From: an uncultured Treponema sp.
GTDB lineage: Bacteria > Spirochaetota > Spirochaetia > Treponematales > Treponemataceae
Length of the DNA: 64,000 nucleotides
Reading direction: 5' to 3'
Assembly: GCA_937891125.1 (NCBI GenBank)
Contig: CALAEZ010000009.1
Coordinates: 62,001-126,000, forward strand
In this document: piece after piece, positions 1 through 9,920 of the stretch
Layout of the letters: every line of letters starts with the position of its first letter
Numbering within the stretch: position 1 is the stretch's first letter
The notes under the pieces: model-generated
The model's input: only the letters and a program-made list of their open reading frames with translations
Told to the model about the DNA's origin: nothing
Databases searched by the model: none
Position numbers and translations under genes: made by a program

Positions 1-1
1 A

Positions 2-2020
2 AGCCTTGAGGACGGCACAAGCCTTTATGACGTCGTCATACGTCCGTCTAGCATGATTTATTCGTTGTTCAGGCAGAATATAGACAAAGCATATGCGTAC
101 ATGAGCTTATCAAAGGCAAACAGCTTGCGCAGCGTTCTGTCTGAAGAAGACTATGATGCAGCTGTAGACGGCATCATGTCAAACTGGTTTGTGTCGCGCA
201 ACCTAGGGGGAAAGGCGACTGGCAAATTGCGCCTGTACTTTTCTCGGGCACTGGATTTTATATCTTTCAGCGATGGGTCTTTTATAGGTTCGTATAACAG
301 TGTATCCTATAACGCCAGGATTTTTGACTCGGAAGAATACAGCGGAGACTATGTAAAGGCATTTAATGCTGGAGACTTCAAATCCGTAATGGACACGGTT
401 AATAACACTACGGAATATTACATAGACCTTCCAGTTATATCGGAAGAAAACTCTGATGAATCCATAACTGAAGGCACCGTATTCACCTGCACATCCCCGG
501 ACATTTATTTTTTGCGCGGAGTTGCCGCAGAAGATTTTGTTCCAGGGCAGGCCAAGGAAACCTCAGACGCCTTCATAGCGCGCACGCAGGAGGCGATCAC
601 AACGCGCGAGCTCATCACGCGCAGGGCGCTCAACACTGTGCTGCCCGATCAGTTTTCTGACATACGCAGCCTGTACATTGCCGGCTGCGGCGATCCGGAG
701 ATGATACGCGACGTAAAGACATTCGAGAATGTTGATGTGCACGTAGGCAACAAGGCCGACTTGTGGGTAGACTCCGTGCTGGTGCGCACCTCAGAAACCT
801 GCACCGTGCAGACAGACGCCAATGGCAAGCAGTACATCGAGCTGCAAAACAGCCCCGTGCACGTGCTGTCCATTGCCGAGCTCACTGATGACGAAGAAGA
901 GGAAGCCTTGGAAGAGAGCGACTGGAGCTTTGCCATGGAAGAGATCGACGGCGAAGACGACCCGCTTGAAACGACGTGGTTTGTCCCTGGCAAGAGCACG
1001 GGAAAGATATACGTAAACCTGTCTGCGCAGGAATCCGATGATTTCGTCGATGACGACGCCGTTATTGTAACGCTCAGCAACAACGCGCCGTACAGCCTCA
1101 TCACAGAAGGCAAGGAGCTGATATACAAGGTGTCGCTCAACCGCGCCCTTGATCAGGACATGACAATTACGCTGAACTACAGCACGTATTCGGAAAGCGA
1201 AGAATCTGCGGAAGAGGAAACGTCTGGCTCTGAAGGCAGTTCGGGCACTGAAAGCGAGGTCACAGAGATAACCGTCGTCATTCCTGCCGGCAGCACGGAA
1301 AGCGAAGCAGTCACCATTCAGACGCGCGAAGAAGACCTGTACGTGCAGCCATCAGACATCATCTTAGTCGAGATAGTGTCAGCGACAGTTCCCGGACAGG
1401 ACTTTGAAAACCTGCAGCTGGTCAATCCAGGCACCGTGTCGGTCATAGACGGCGACGATTACTCCAGTGATTCTTCCAGCGAAGAAGATGAAGAGGAAGA
1501 ATCCAGCACCGCCCGCACGCTTATCGTGCACGAAATTACATCTGGCGTGGCGCAAAGCGTTCAGGACTTCATAACAAGCGATTCCAACCGAGTCGTGTCG
1601 TTTGATCCGCTGGTGAAGATGAAGGTGCCCGTTGTCATGGACTTTGACATCAGCATTGTCACAAACGTGAACTATGCCAAGAAGACGTCAAGCAGCTATG
1701 ACGCCGACGCCACTGCGGACCTTATTGCCGACATACGCAACGTCATCAAGGATTACCTGAACGAAGCCGACGTGTACATAGAGTCAGAAATGGTGCAGCG
1801 CCTGCATACGGAAGTGCCAGCAATCTCTGTTGTTTACCTTCCTGTAACAGCAAACGCCACGTTTTTTAACATGAAGACAGGCAAAAATGTGCACATGGCC
1901 GTGCGCGATCAGTTCAGCCTTGACGATGCTCCGGCTGGCAGCGACCTGTCGAGGCAAATAACAACGAACACGACGCAGTACTACACGAATGACGACCTTA
2001 TAAACATCGAGCTGAGCTAA
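2..2020 (+). CDS. virion structural protein (baseplate/tail), 5' end cut by window
   Basis: The frame is open from base 2 with no stop and the first ATG (base 53) has no ribosome site, so the gene starts before the window. About 672 codons are present. The middle (near residues 330-430) looks like a Calx-beta-type beta-sandwich (VIVTLSNNAPYSLITEGKEL and following), flanked by two low-complexity Ser/Glu linkers. The C-terminal part resembles a baseplate-wedge type protein. It overlaps the next gene by one base (TAATG), so the two are translationally coupled at the head of a tail operon. The virion role is inferred from context and length; the exact subunit is unknown. Confidence 0.6.
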   Translation, partial: SLEDGTSLYDVVIRPSSMIYSLFRQNIDKAYAYMSLSKANSLRSVLSEEDYDAAVDGIMSNWFVSRNLGGKATGKLRLYFSRALDFISFSDGSFIGSYNSVSYNARIFDSEEYSGDYVKAFNAGDFKSVMDTVNNTTEYYIDLPVISEENSDESITEGTVFTCTSPDIYFLRGVAAEDFVPGQAKETSDAFIARTQEAITTRELITRRALNTVLPDQFSDIRSLYIAGCGDPEMIRDVKTFENVDVHVGNKADLWVDSVLVRTSETCTVQTDANGKQYIELQNSPVHVLSIAELTDDEEEEALEESDWSFAMEEIDGEDDPLETTWFVPGKSTGKIYVNLSAQESDDFVDDDAVIVTLSNNAPYSLITEGKELIYKVSLNRALDQDMTITLNYSTYSESEESAEEETSGSEGSSGTESEVTEITVVIPAGSTESEAVTIQTREEDLYVQPSDIILVEIVSATVPGQDFENLQLVNPGTVSVIDGDDYSSDSSSEEDEEEESSTARTLIVHEITSGVAQSVQDFITSDSNRVVSFDPLVKMKVPVVMDFDISIVTNVNYAKKTSSSYDADATADLIADIRNVIKDYLNEADVYIESEMVQRLHTEVPAISVVYLPVTANATFFNMKTGKNVHMAVRDQFSLDDAPAGSDLSRQITTNTTQYYTNDDLINIELS

Positions 2021-4293
2021 TGGCATTCGTACCGTACGTGCAGGGGTCTGTCAGTTCCCCGCACATTGACACCATATACGCAGGACTGAAGGAGCACGTG
2101 GACGCCACGCGCGGCCTGATGTCAGCCCTAGGCACGTTCTGGTCTGATTCCTTTGGCAACATGACGCGTTCTCAGACAGCGTACGAGACCATGGTGCATG
2201 CCACCACAGGCTGCGTGCTGCCCTTGTCCGACGCGTATCGCAGCCTGCTCACAGCCACGCTCGAAGCCAGCATACAGAGCATACCAGAGCTCTCGGACAG
2301 GCAGCTGGAGCTCGTTGTCTTTTCTGAATCGCGCGATGCTGACGGCAACCCCGTCGAGCCGTCCATACTGTACGAAGATGACGAGACTGACGAGTACGGC
2401 AATCCGATGGCAAAGGCGTACGTGTTTCATGGCACGCCGTTTCTCGATGTCGACTATTTTACGGTAAGCCTGTTCAATTCTGTCATTGTCCTCGAAAAAG
2501 GCACGCACTTTGACATAGACGGCACGACTGGCGACCTGACGTTTTACGTGGACATATTTGAGGATCCGGCCATCATACAGGACGCCTACGGAGAATTTGC
2601 CCTTGAGTACAGCAATGTAAAGCGCCCGTCGCGTTCCATTATGCTGTGGGCTGTCAACGCCGTGCAGCAAAGCTTCCGCATATGGGAGCGCTTTGGGGCA
2701 TTCGTTTACCGCAAGGCTGCTGACTCTCCAAAGTACAAGCATCTTATCAACGCCCTCATGTACTACTACGCAAACATGAAGACGCCAGAGAACGTAGAGC
2801 ATGTGATGAACATCATCTACGGCGTTCCGTACGCATGGCATGACGGCGAGGTGGTGCAGGCCATTTACGAAGTAGGGCACGACTTGTCCCCGGCCACGGT
2901 GACAGGCGAGGACTCTGACTATCACTGCATAGAAACGCTGGATAACGGGCGCCTGCGCAGGTATTACTGCTACGGCATGGCCACGCTGTCCGTGTCTGTC
3001 GGCGATGTGCTCAGCCAGTATCAGGTTATGGGCAAGCTGAACGAAGTTTACGACTACATTCAGATTGAGCGCATGCCGGAAAAGTTCATACCTGCTACGG
3101 CTCATCCGGAAAGCATGACCAGGAGCGAGCAAATCCAGTACGTGTACGAGCACTGGAACGACGCAGACGGAACCTCGTTTGTCGACGACGACAGCATTGA
3201 TGTTTCGCCTGACTTGCGTGCAGACATCATCAGGTACGTGCTCAAGTACAATTCGCTGTTTGTGCGCCAGTACATTTCGCTTGACGCAATAGACACGTAC
3301 AAAAACCAGATAGAGCAGATGCGCAACGTGCTGCGTTCTGGGCTGCCCATATACCTTAACCCCATGCTTGAAACAATCTTCAAGCTGCGCCTTGTCGACC
3401 GCATTCCTACGGACGAAGAAATCAAGCAGCGCATTGCCGAAGCTCAGGAGCACGCTGATGCGGCAGCAACGGAGCGCGATAAAAAGCTGTGGGAAAACGA
3501 AAAGGCTCGATGGGAGACATGGACTGACAGCAACCCTGCCGTTCTCGACGGCGGCAATAGGGCAGAGCTCGGCATAGCGTTTGACGACGCGCATGTGCAG
3601 GAAGTGCTGTACGACGGCACGCAGACGTACAATGGCGGAGCCTGCTACGACCACGACTCCGTAAAAGACGACTTTGCGCTGCCGTATGACGGCACTGCCG
3701 CGTACGACGGCATTTACGCTCATCACGCTGCGCAGTCCTACGGCAGCCTCAAGTATGACGGCAAGCAGACGTACGGCAATTGTTTTCAGCTTGCGCATCA
3801 GTATGACGAGGACGAATTTGCGTTTACCGGCATGTCGATCGAGCTTGACGACGCGTTTACGTACTCGGAGTATGATGGCTCGTTCAATCAGCTTATCACG
3901 TACAATGGCGCGCACTGGCATGACGGGCGCAATTTCTACGGGTGGAACAACGTCGTTCCAGGAGACCTGCAGGTTTCCGTTGTGCAGCGATTTTCAGACA
4001 GGCCGGACGAGCTGCGGGACATGTTTTCGCTCACGGTTACGCAGCGCGACGGAAGGCCGGTATTGCTGCATGTCGAAGACTTGCACGGCGGCATGTCTGA
4101 TGCGTTTAAATGCGTGCCGCGCAGCGAAGACTTTGCGGAAGAAATACCGTTGTCCGACGATTTTTCCCTTGCCATGCGCATGCGCGACAGCGACATCACG
4201 GTCGCCCTTTCTGAAAAATTAGCAATAACTGCGGCACGTTCCGACACAGATTCCCTGCAAGAAGCGCAAGACGAGCTGATTATCAGCGAGTAA
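2020..4293 (+). CDS. tail/baseplate structural protein with YDG-type repeats
   Basis: 757 residues, starting on the TAATG overlap with the upstream gene. Residues about 520-650 contain repeated short units of the type YDG-x-x-xY and YNG (YDGTQTYNGG, YDGTAAYDGIY, LKYDGKQTYG, SEYDGSFNQLITYNG), a periodic pattern common in phage tail and baseplate appendages. A charged, probably helical stretch (near 460-500, EEIKQRIAEAQEHADAAATE) precedes it. It lies between another large virion protein and the tail-fibre-like cluster, which supports a tail-tip role. No enzymatic motif was recognised. Confidence 0.6.
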   Translation: MAFVPYVQGSVSSPHIDTIYAGLKEHVDATRGLMSALGTFWSDSFGNMTRSQTAYETMVHATTGCVLPLSDAYRSLLTATLEASIQSIPELSDRQLELVVFSESRDADGNPVEPSILYEDDETDEYGNPMAKAYVFHGTPFLDVDYFTVSLFNSVIVLEKGTHFDIDGTTGDLTFYVDIFEDPAIIQDAYGEFALEYSNVKRPSRSIMLWAVNAVQQSFRIWERFGAFVYRKAADSPKYKHLINALMYYYANMKTPENVEHVMNIIYGVPYAWHDGEVVQAIYEVGHDLSPATVTGEDSDYHCIETLDNGRLRRYYCYGMATLSVSVGDVLSQYQVMGKLNEVYDYIQIERMPEKFIPATAHPESMTRSEQIQYVYEHWNDADGTSFVDDDSIDVSPDLRADIIRYVLKYNSLFVRQYISLDAIDTYKNQIEQMRNVLRSGLPIYLNPMLETIFKLRLVDRIPTDEEIKQRIAEAQEHADAAATERDKKLWENEKARWETWTDSNPAVLDGGNRAELGIAFDDAHVQEVLYDGTQTYNGGACYDHDSVKDDFALPYDGTAAYDGIYAHHAAQSYGSLKYDGKQTYGNCFQLAHQYDEDEFAFTGMSIELDDAFTYSEYDGSFNQLITYNGAHWHDGRNFYGWNNVVPGDLQVSVVQRFSDRPDELRDMFSLTVTQRDGRPVLLHVEDLHGGMSDAFKCVPRSEDFAEEIPLSDDFSLAMRMRDSDITVALSEKLAITAARSDTDSLQEAQDELIISE

Positions 4294-4309
4294 TAGGTTC
4301 TGGTTGCCC

Positions 4310-4321
4310 TGGCAATCTTTA
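4310..4321 (+). promoter_or_regulatory. candidate late promoter element TGGCAATCTTTA
   Basis: TGGCAATCTTTA lies in the 57-base gap between two virion genes. Near-identical copies precede the portal gene (46022) and the terminase start (24546). That placement only before plus-strand virion genes suggests a late promoter or other late regulatory site. No start site is known. Confidence 0.4.
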
Positions 4322-4350
4322 TACAAGATTACCTTTGCAAAGGAAGCAAC

Positions 4351-4917
4351 GTGAAAAACGCAATAGTTACAGATAAGGCGCCGTTGCGCGGCGTGTTTAC
4401 GATGCGCGTGAAGGATCGCGATGGCAACATCGTCGAAGAGTACGAAGACCACAACATGATTGTTAACGGCGCCAAGCTCCTTATGGCGCAGCTTGTCAGC
4501 GATTACGGCAAGGCCAATTACAACCGCATAAAATACATCGGTTTTGGCACGGGAACCACGGCTGCCGATCCGTCTGACACCGACCTGCAGCAGCGCGCAG
4601 TGACCAAGCCAATCGACGGCTTTGAATTTCCTGAAGGGACGGACGACCGCGTGCAGTTCAACTGGTCTTTGGACTACGAAGAGGGCAATGGCACGAGCGA
4701 CGAGGGGATGGACATTCAGGAGTTCGGCCTTTTCAGCGGGACTTACGAATACGCAGGTGCCGAAGAGCCAAGCTCCGAGGACGAAGAAGAAAGCTCCGAA
4801 GAAGAAAGCTCCACGGAGAGCACCGGACTTGTCTTGTTTGCCAAGAAAACGCGCACGCGGGCAATCTTCAAGGATACCAGCCTGTCCTTCGAGGGAACCT
4901 GGACCATCATTTTCTAG
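4351..4917 (+). CDS. tail-associated virion protein with Ser/Glu linker
   Basis: 188 residues from a GTG start after AAGGAAGCAAC. The N-terminus (MRVKDRDGNIVEEYEDHNMI, then VNGAK) and the phrase IKYIGFGTGTT match a widespread family of phage tail-fibre or baseplate accessory proteins. An acidic Ser/Glu low-complexity segment sits near residues 138-155 and recalls the linkers in the first protein of the window. Placed between the baseplate genes and the tail-fibre-like paralogues. Function is inferred. Confidence 0.55.
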   Translation: MKNAIVTDKAPLRGVFTMRVKDRDGNIVEEYEDHNMIVNGAKLLMAQLVSDYGKANYNRIKYIGFGTGTTAADPSDTDLQQRAVTKPIDGFEFPEGTDDRVQFNWSLDYEEGNGTSDEGMDIQEFGLFSGTYEYAGAEEPSSEDEEESSEEESSTESTGLVLFAKKTRTRAIFKDTSLSFEGTWTIIF

Positions 4918-4926
4918 GAGCGCCCA

Positions 4927-6318
4927 GTGTATCTCAAAGAAGAGTCCAAATGGGTAGACAACATCTACCGGATCGAGCGGTCAGACCCCCTGCTGGGCGG
5001 CGAGTTTGGCATCAACAACGTGCAGGCAAAGCAGCTTGCCTCGCGCACGCAGTACCTGCTATGGTGGTTTTTGTCTTTTCACGACGCCAGTGGCAAGCAC
5101 TGCCTGAAAGGCAGCGACCTGAACGTGAACAGCCGCATACCCGAGGACCGCTTTTCCTTTGGCGATACAACGGAAAACGTGCACGAAGACATAGGTGCCG
5201 TACGCCAGCGCTACGAGTACATGCGCAACGCCCTGCAAGAAATGCTCGCTGGCAGCTCCGCTCCCGTACAGGCGTTGTACAGGGCGATGGTCATTGCATG
5301 GGGATATGGCAATAGCGGGCTGGACTTTTGCCTGTTCACGCCAGAATTTACCTTTGTGCAGGACGAAGGGCGCTATCAGGTTTACAAGACTGTTGCCGGT
5401 GACGATTCCATTGATGTCACGATGGCCGAAGAAAGCCTTGTCGACGGCGAAGATTACATCTTGTCGTTCATAGACAACGCTGCGCCTCCGCGCCTTGTGA
5501 CCGTTGGCAGTACTCTTGAGATAGACCGAGTGCTGCTCGCCACCGAAGTTGACGTTACCTCTGTTAATGCCCTGCTGTCCAAGTCCACATGGACCATTGA
5601 AGACGGGCAGGCCACCACCATAGCCAACGACATGCTGCTCACGCGTGAAGTCACGGCGCTGTCTGACTACGCATACGGCTTGCTGGACATCGTTCATGAT
5701 GGTGGGGCGGATGCGTTTAGCGTGCAGTACAGGAGCATTGCTGACGGCGTGGCGCAGGAATGGAAGACCGCTGATCCTTTTGGCGAATTTGACCAGAACG
5801 GCAATCACGTGTCGCGCTGGCGCTTTGAAGCAAACGGAACCGTGCAGTTTTTGATAACGGCAAACTCTGCGCGCACAGTGTACATGATGGCGGTTACGCC
5901 TGACCCTGATGCGCGCGAGCCGGAGTTTGTGCGCACGCCAAACATCTTGAGCAGCGCGGGCGAACCAGACAACTATCCTCTGCTGCTCGAGCGTTACGGG
6001 GCATTGTACAAGGATCCGTTTGCAAGCCTAGAAATAGCCATCGACACGGACAGCAACATAGCTGACGGAGGAACGGTGCTCATCCTGACCAACGACAGTG
6101 TTTCTGTAGAGGGCGGCGCCAGCATTTCGAGGGTGAACAACATCTATGTTGACGCAGAGGTCACGGAGCCGGTCATAAGCGTGAAAAATGCCGTAAACGC
6201 CGCATATCCGCTTGAGGACGGTACGACCTATTACTGGCGTGCGCGCTACAACGCGCAAAGCGGCAAGAGCTCCATATGGACTCCCATCCACCAATTTACC
6301 GTGCCAGAAGAACTATAG
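4927..6318 (+). CDS. tail fibre-like protein, paralogue 1
   Basis: 463 residues, GTG start nine bases after AGGAG. The N-terminal module (WVDNIYRIERSDPLLGG, then GINNVQAKQLASRTQYLL) is the typical opening of phage tail-fibre proteins and recurs in the next two genes. A beta-rich receptor-side region follows. The C-terminus (YYWRARYNAQSGKSSIWTP) resembles the last strands of a fibronectin-III-like fold, again repeated in the neighbours. Probably a host-range or tail-appendage subunit. Confidence 0.65.
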   Translation: MYLKEESKWVDNIYRIERSDPLLGGEFGINNVQAKQLASRTQYLLWWFLSFHDASGKHCLKGSDLNVNSRIPEDRFSFGDTTENVHEDIGAVRQRYEYMRNALQEMLAGSSAPVQALYRAMVIAWGYGNSGLDFCLFTPEFTFVQDEGRYQVYKTVAGDDSIDVTMAEESLVDGEDYILSFIDNAAPPRLVTVGSTLEIDRVLLATEVDVTSVNALLSKSTWTIEDGQATTIANDMLLTREVTALSDYAYGLLDIVHDGGADAFSVQYRSIADGVAQEWKTADPFGEFDQNGNHVSRWRFEANGTVQFLITANSARTVYMMAVTPDPDAREPEFVRTPNILSSAGEPDNYPLLLERYGALYKDPFASLEIAIDTDSNIADGGTVLILTNDSVSVEGGASISRVNNIYVDAEVTEPVISVKNAVNAAYPLEDGTTYYWRARYNAQSGKSSIWTPIHQFTVPEEL

Positions 6319-6330
6319 GCGGTGCAGCGC

Positions 6331-7686
6331 ATGGCTGACAGCATACATACAATAATGCCAGAAACGGGCTTGTGGCCAGAAGGCATATACCAGCTTGAGA
6401 CCACTGACTACGCGCTTGGCTACGACCCGGAAACAGACGTCGACGGCCCTGCAAACATACAGTGGGAGCAGCTGGCAAACCGCACGCGCTATCTGCGCAA
6501 CCTCCTGCTTGTTGAGCACGGCGAAGACGGACAGCACCTGCTCACGGACGCAAACTTTGCCACTGCCGCTGGCATTCCCGAAGAAAATATCGTGCTCGCT
6601 TACCCGACGAGCGCTCTTGACGCCGAGATGGACGAGCTGAAGGCGCAGATAACGGCCATCATAGAGCAGCTTGAAAGCGAAAACGAGGCCGAGCTGTACG
6701 GCCTGACATGGTCCATGCAGAAAGTTATGCCAATGGCATGGGAGCGCCAGGGTGACAAGTGCAGCTTTGAGATGTTTACGCCGAGCCTGACCTTGTCGCT
6801 CGGCAAGGATTTTCACATCACGAAAGCCGTCTATGACCACGAAGAAGGCCTTGGCGACGACTCAATTGACGTGGATACAGAGTATGCCAGCGCCATGGGC
6901 ACTGACGGCATGGCAGAAGGCGAATGGTACGTGCTGTGCGATGCCGAAGACGAATCCAAATGGCAGTTTGCCTGCATAAAAAGCATACTTACCGATGACC
7001 GCATACTGCTTACTGATGCTTCTGAGTACACGATAACGGACGGCTGGCTGCGCTCTTCAAACGTGTCTACTGGCGGCCTGTCCGCGTATGCAACGAGCTG
7101 TTTTGCGTGGATAAGCGATGAATTGCCGGCGCTGGACAGCACGGAGCCCATAACGATTACCATACGCCATGCGGAGCATACCGACTGCGTGCCTGTTGTC
7201 GAGTACCTTCCTGGCAACATCCTTGATCCAGAATGGCTTCCTGCATCAGGATACGGCAAGGCTGCGGGGAATAACTGCGAAGACGACACGTGCACCATAC
7301 CCGCGCAGACAGGGCCTTTTCATTTGCGCGTGTCGTATGCCGAGCTTGAAAACCCTGTGTCCTTCACCATGATTGCGGCTGTTGCGCGGCACGAGTATGA
7401 CGAGATCGAAACCGTGCGCAAGCCCTCCGTGTTGTATGTGGAAACATCAGGGAGCAGCCTTGTGCTTCACGGCAGCACATATCAGTCTCTGTATGACATT
7501 GAACAGGGTGGCGTTGACGCGCAGGCGTCTGCAACAAAGAATTTTGCTGGAAAGGACGTTGTCTCTTTGGAAGGCGCGTACAGCACCATTACGGTTCCTG
7601 CCAGCAACGCAGCCTATGTGCGCATGCGCTACAGGGATAACGAAGGGGTTGCTTCGCGCTGGAGCGATCCGAAGGCGGTTGAATAA
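6331..7686 (+). CDS. tail fibre-like protein, paralogue 2
   Basis: 451 residues from ATG at 6331; a GTG three codons upstream is an alternative. The N-terminus (GIYQLETTDYALGYD, then NIQWEQLANRTRYLRNLL) is homologous to the neighbours and is followed by a probable coiled coil (LDAEMDELKAQITAIIEQLE). The C-terminus ends in YVRMRYRDNEGVASRWSDPK, matching the FnIII-like ending of paralogue 1. Its stop overlaps the next start (TAATG). Likely part of the same tail appendage. Confidence 0.62.
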   Translation: MADSIHTIMPETGLWPEGIYQLETTDYALGYDPETDVDGPANIQWEQLANRTRYLRNLLLVEHGEDGQHLLTDANFATAAGIPEENIVLAYPTSALDAEMDELKAQITAIIEQLESENEAELYGLTWSMQKVMPMAWERQGDKCSFEMFTPSLTLSLGKDFHITKAVYDHEEGLGDDSIDVDTEYASAMGTDGMAEGEWYVLCDAEDESKWQFACIKSILTDDRILLTDASEYTITDGWLRSSNVSTGGLSAYATSCFAWISDELPALDSTEPITITIRHAEHTDCVPVVEYLPGNILDPEWLPASGYGKAAGNNCEDDTCTIPAQTGPFHLRVSYAELENPVSFTMIAAVARHEYDEIETVRKPSVLYVETSGSSLVLHGSTYQSLYDIEQGGVDAQASATKNFAGKDVVSLEGAYSTITVPASNAAYVRMRYRDNEGVASRWSDPKAVE

Positions 7687-9350
7687 TGGCATCGTTACAG
7701 GAATCCCCAACGTGGGAAGAAAAAATTTACCGCCTGCAGGCGCATATTGACAGTCCGTCCGGCGGCGCTGACGGCATAACAAACTTGCAGCCGCGCCAGA
7801 TTGCCAACCGCACGCGATGGCTTTTTTCGCGCATCGCACGTGAGCACACGCTGCTCGGGCATCTGGTAACGGCTGACCAGATTGATGAAGCGGCAGCTAT
7901 AGACGGAAGCAAGACAACGCTTGACGTTCCGTTTGAAGACTTGCATGCCAAGCTGTCAGAATGCGAGAGTGAGCTTGCGCGCATGCTTGAGATTGCCGAA
8001 GGCATCATAGGCAGCGACGGCCTGAAGTTTGAAGCCGTTACGCGTGCGCAGCGCTTTCTTTGGGAAAAGGGCGCGTACAGCTTTGGCTGGGAGTTTTTCA
8101 CGTCCGGCCTGAGCATGCGGCAGTTTGAAGAGCGCCCAATACTGTCCACGGTGCACCATGACGATACGATCATTCTTACGGACGTGTCCGGGATATCTGT
8201 GGGAGATCTGCTTGTCGTGTACTCCGAAGGCGGCACGGATGCCGAAGTGATCGAAGTTGCCAGCATAATACAGGACAGCAGCACAGGGCAGTACCGCATC
8301 CTCGCAAAGGATGAGCGCCATGTGGAAAATGGCGAGACCGTAATTGACAGGTACGCCATAAATGTTGACCGGAGCAGCGGATACATCGGCAGCGTGTCCT
8401 GGACACTGAACTCCGATGGAAGCGCAACGGCTCCTGCCGGCTCAATATACCTGTCGGGCGAAATCACGTCGCTGGAAAACGCGCACGAAGGCAAGCTCAT
8501 CATAAAAACCCTCGACGGCAGCGGCCCGCTCATTGTCGAAGTGAACTACGGAGACGGCTGGGAAGAAATAGAAGCAAGCCAGTACATATCCACGGGCAGC
8601 GGAGCCTCTACCGAGCGCGAGGCCATTTATGAGCTGCCTGCCGGAACATTCCAGCTCAAGGCGTCAGCTGCCGGATCTGCTCCTGCAGAGATAGGATACA
8701 TGGCGGTCGTGCCTGTGCTGGGCAGCCGCACGGTGAAGCCCATACGCAAGCCATCCGTGCTTTCCCCGGAGGCCAGCGCCACGTATACCGTTGCCGAAAT
8801 GGTTCTGGAGAGCAGCGTTTTTCGCCGTGCGTATGGAGATAACCTGACATCCGTTGAATTTGCGTTTTGCAATGACAGCGCGTTTCCTGCTGCGTCAACA
8901 AAGACATGGTCCATGCCGACGGAATCCGCTACGGTTTCCACCGCGGATCAAGACGACAACTATGTCGTGAGCAATCAGGAGCTGCTTGATTTCTTTGACG
9001 CCCTGGATGCTGACAACGAACGCGTGTTTCCATACGGTGATTATTTTGTCCGGTGCCGGCATGTGTCTGACGTAGGCGATGTTTCTGAATGGTCTGATGC
9101 CGTAATGTTTTCCCTGGCGGATAATAGCCGCGTGTTTGGCTTTGACGGCAGCAGCAGCACGCTGCGCATCGGCGGCTTTGACTATGCCGGATCGAATACC
9201 GGAGCGCTCCCAGAAGACGGCGCTGTTGAAGAGCCAGGGCTTGTCAGCGGGCAGTTCCGCAGCCTCAGCGACCCGAGCATCACGCGCTTTGGCTTTGCCG
9301 GAACCGACGGCACGCTGGGCTGGGACGAAGGCACGTTTATAAAAGAATAA
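7686..9350 (+). CDS. tail fibre-like protein, paralogue 3
   Basis: 554 residues. The N-terminal module (TWEEKIYRLQAHIDSPSGG, then GITNLQPRQIANRTRWLFS) repeats that of the two upstream genes. A heptad-like stretch follows (ECESELARMLEIAEGI). After the FnIII-like part (YFVRCRHVSDVGDVSEWSDA) it carries a unique ~70-residue Gly/Ser-rich tail ending DGTLGWDEGTFIKE. That tail could be an exposed tip or receptor-binding end. Translationally coupled to paralogue 2. Confidence 0.62.
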   Translation: MASLQESPTWEEKIYRLQAHIDSPSGGADGITNLQPRQIANRTRWLFSRIAREHTLLGHLVTADQIDEAAAIDGSKTTLDVPFEDLHAKLSECESELARMLEIAEGIIGSDGLKFEAVTRAQRFLWEKGAYSFGWEFFTSGLSMRQFEERPILSTVHHDDTIILTDVSGISVGDLLVVYSEGGTDAEVIEVASIIQDSSTGQYRILAKDERHVENGETVIDRYAINVDRSSGYIGSVSWTLNSDGSATAPAGSIYLSGEITSLENAHEGKLIIKTLDGSGPLIVEVNYGDGWEEIEASQYISTGSGASTEREAIYELPAGTFQLKASAAGSAPAEIGYMAVVPVLGSRTVKPIRKPSVLSPEASATYTVAEMVLESSVFRRAYGDNLTSVEFAFCNDSAFPAASTKTWSMPTESATVSTADQDDNYVVSNQELLDFFDALDADNERVFPYGDYFVRCRHVSDVGDVSEWSDAVMFSLADNSRVFGFDGSSSTLRIGGFDYAGSNTGALPEDGAVEEPGLVSGQFRSLSDPSITRFGFAGTDGTLGWDEGTFIKE

Positions 9351-9362
9351 AGAGAGGCTGAC

Positions 9363-9884
9363 ATGGCTGACATAAATATCGACGAAGCTACAGTATGGAA
9401 CCTTGTTTGGGCTGACGGTGAAAACCATAACGATCGTGACACGCCTCCTGCCGAAAAAATAGAGGCTGGCTGGGCAGACAAGGAGTTTCCGCCAAACGAA
9501 TGGTTCAACTGGCTGCAATACCGTACAGACAAGCGCCTTTCATCCCTTGAAAGCCCTGTCGAATTTATTAAGAAATTCAGCCAGCACGGCACGCGCGGCG
9601 CAACGCTCGCGGCAGGCAGCACATACGGCGATGACAACGAGAACAACGATTACGTGCCGGTGTACCTGGTAGGGCACGATCATCTTCAAGTATACCTTGA
9701 CGGCGTGCTGTGCCTTGCCGGTGAAACGTATGAAGAAGTTGGCGCTTCTGGCGAACTCTCGTCTAAAATAAAGTGGCGCGTGGCCATAGACGATACGTAC
9801 GACATATTGTGCGTCGCCCCCAACAGGGCAAACATGCCGTGGCTTAACCCTGAGCAGGCGCAAGCCTCTGCGGAAACTGATTAA
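9363..9884 (+). CDS. short tail fibre-type protein
   Basis: 173 residues, good Shine-Dalgarno (AAAGAGAGG). The N-terminus (KIEAGWADKEFPPNEWFNWL, then QYRTDKRLSSLE) is a hallmark of many tail-fibre and tail-collar N-termini. The rest is a small beta-rich domain (DYVPVYLVGHDHLQVYLDG). Probably another component of the tail appendage. Confidence 0.58.
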   Translation: MADINIDEATVWNLVWADGENHNDRDTPPAEKIEAGWADKEFPPNEWFNWLQYRTDKRLSSLESPVEFIKKFSQHGTRGATLAAGSTYGDDNENNDYVPVYLVGHDHLQVYLDGVLCLAGETYEEVGASGELSSKIKWRVAIDDTYDILCVAPNRANMPWLNPEQAQASAETD

Positions 9885-9920
9885 TCATAATAGGCATATG
9901 GCAGGCACCAAGGCAATACA

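Noticed and set aside
2128..3921. Long open frame of about 597 codons on the strand opposite the tail gene
   Set aside because: Shadow of the plus-strand gene: no ribosome site, no domain, composition typical of an antisense frame in GC-rich DNA. The same holds for 48598-50256 and 30087-31430.
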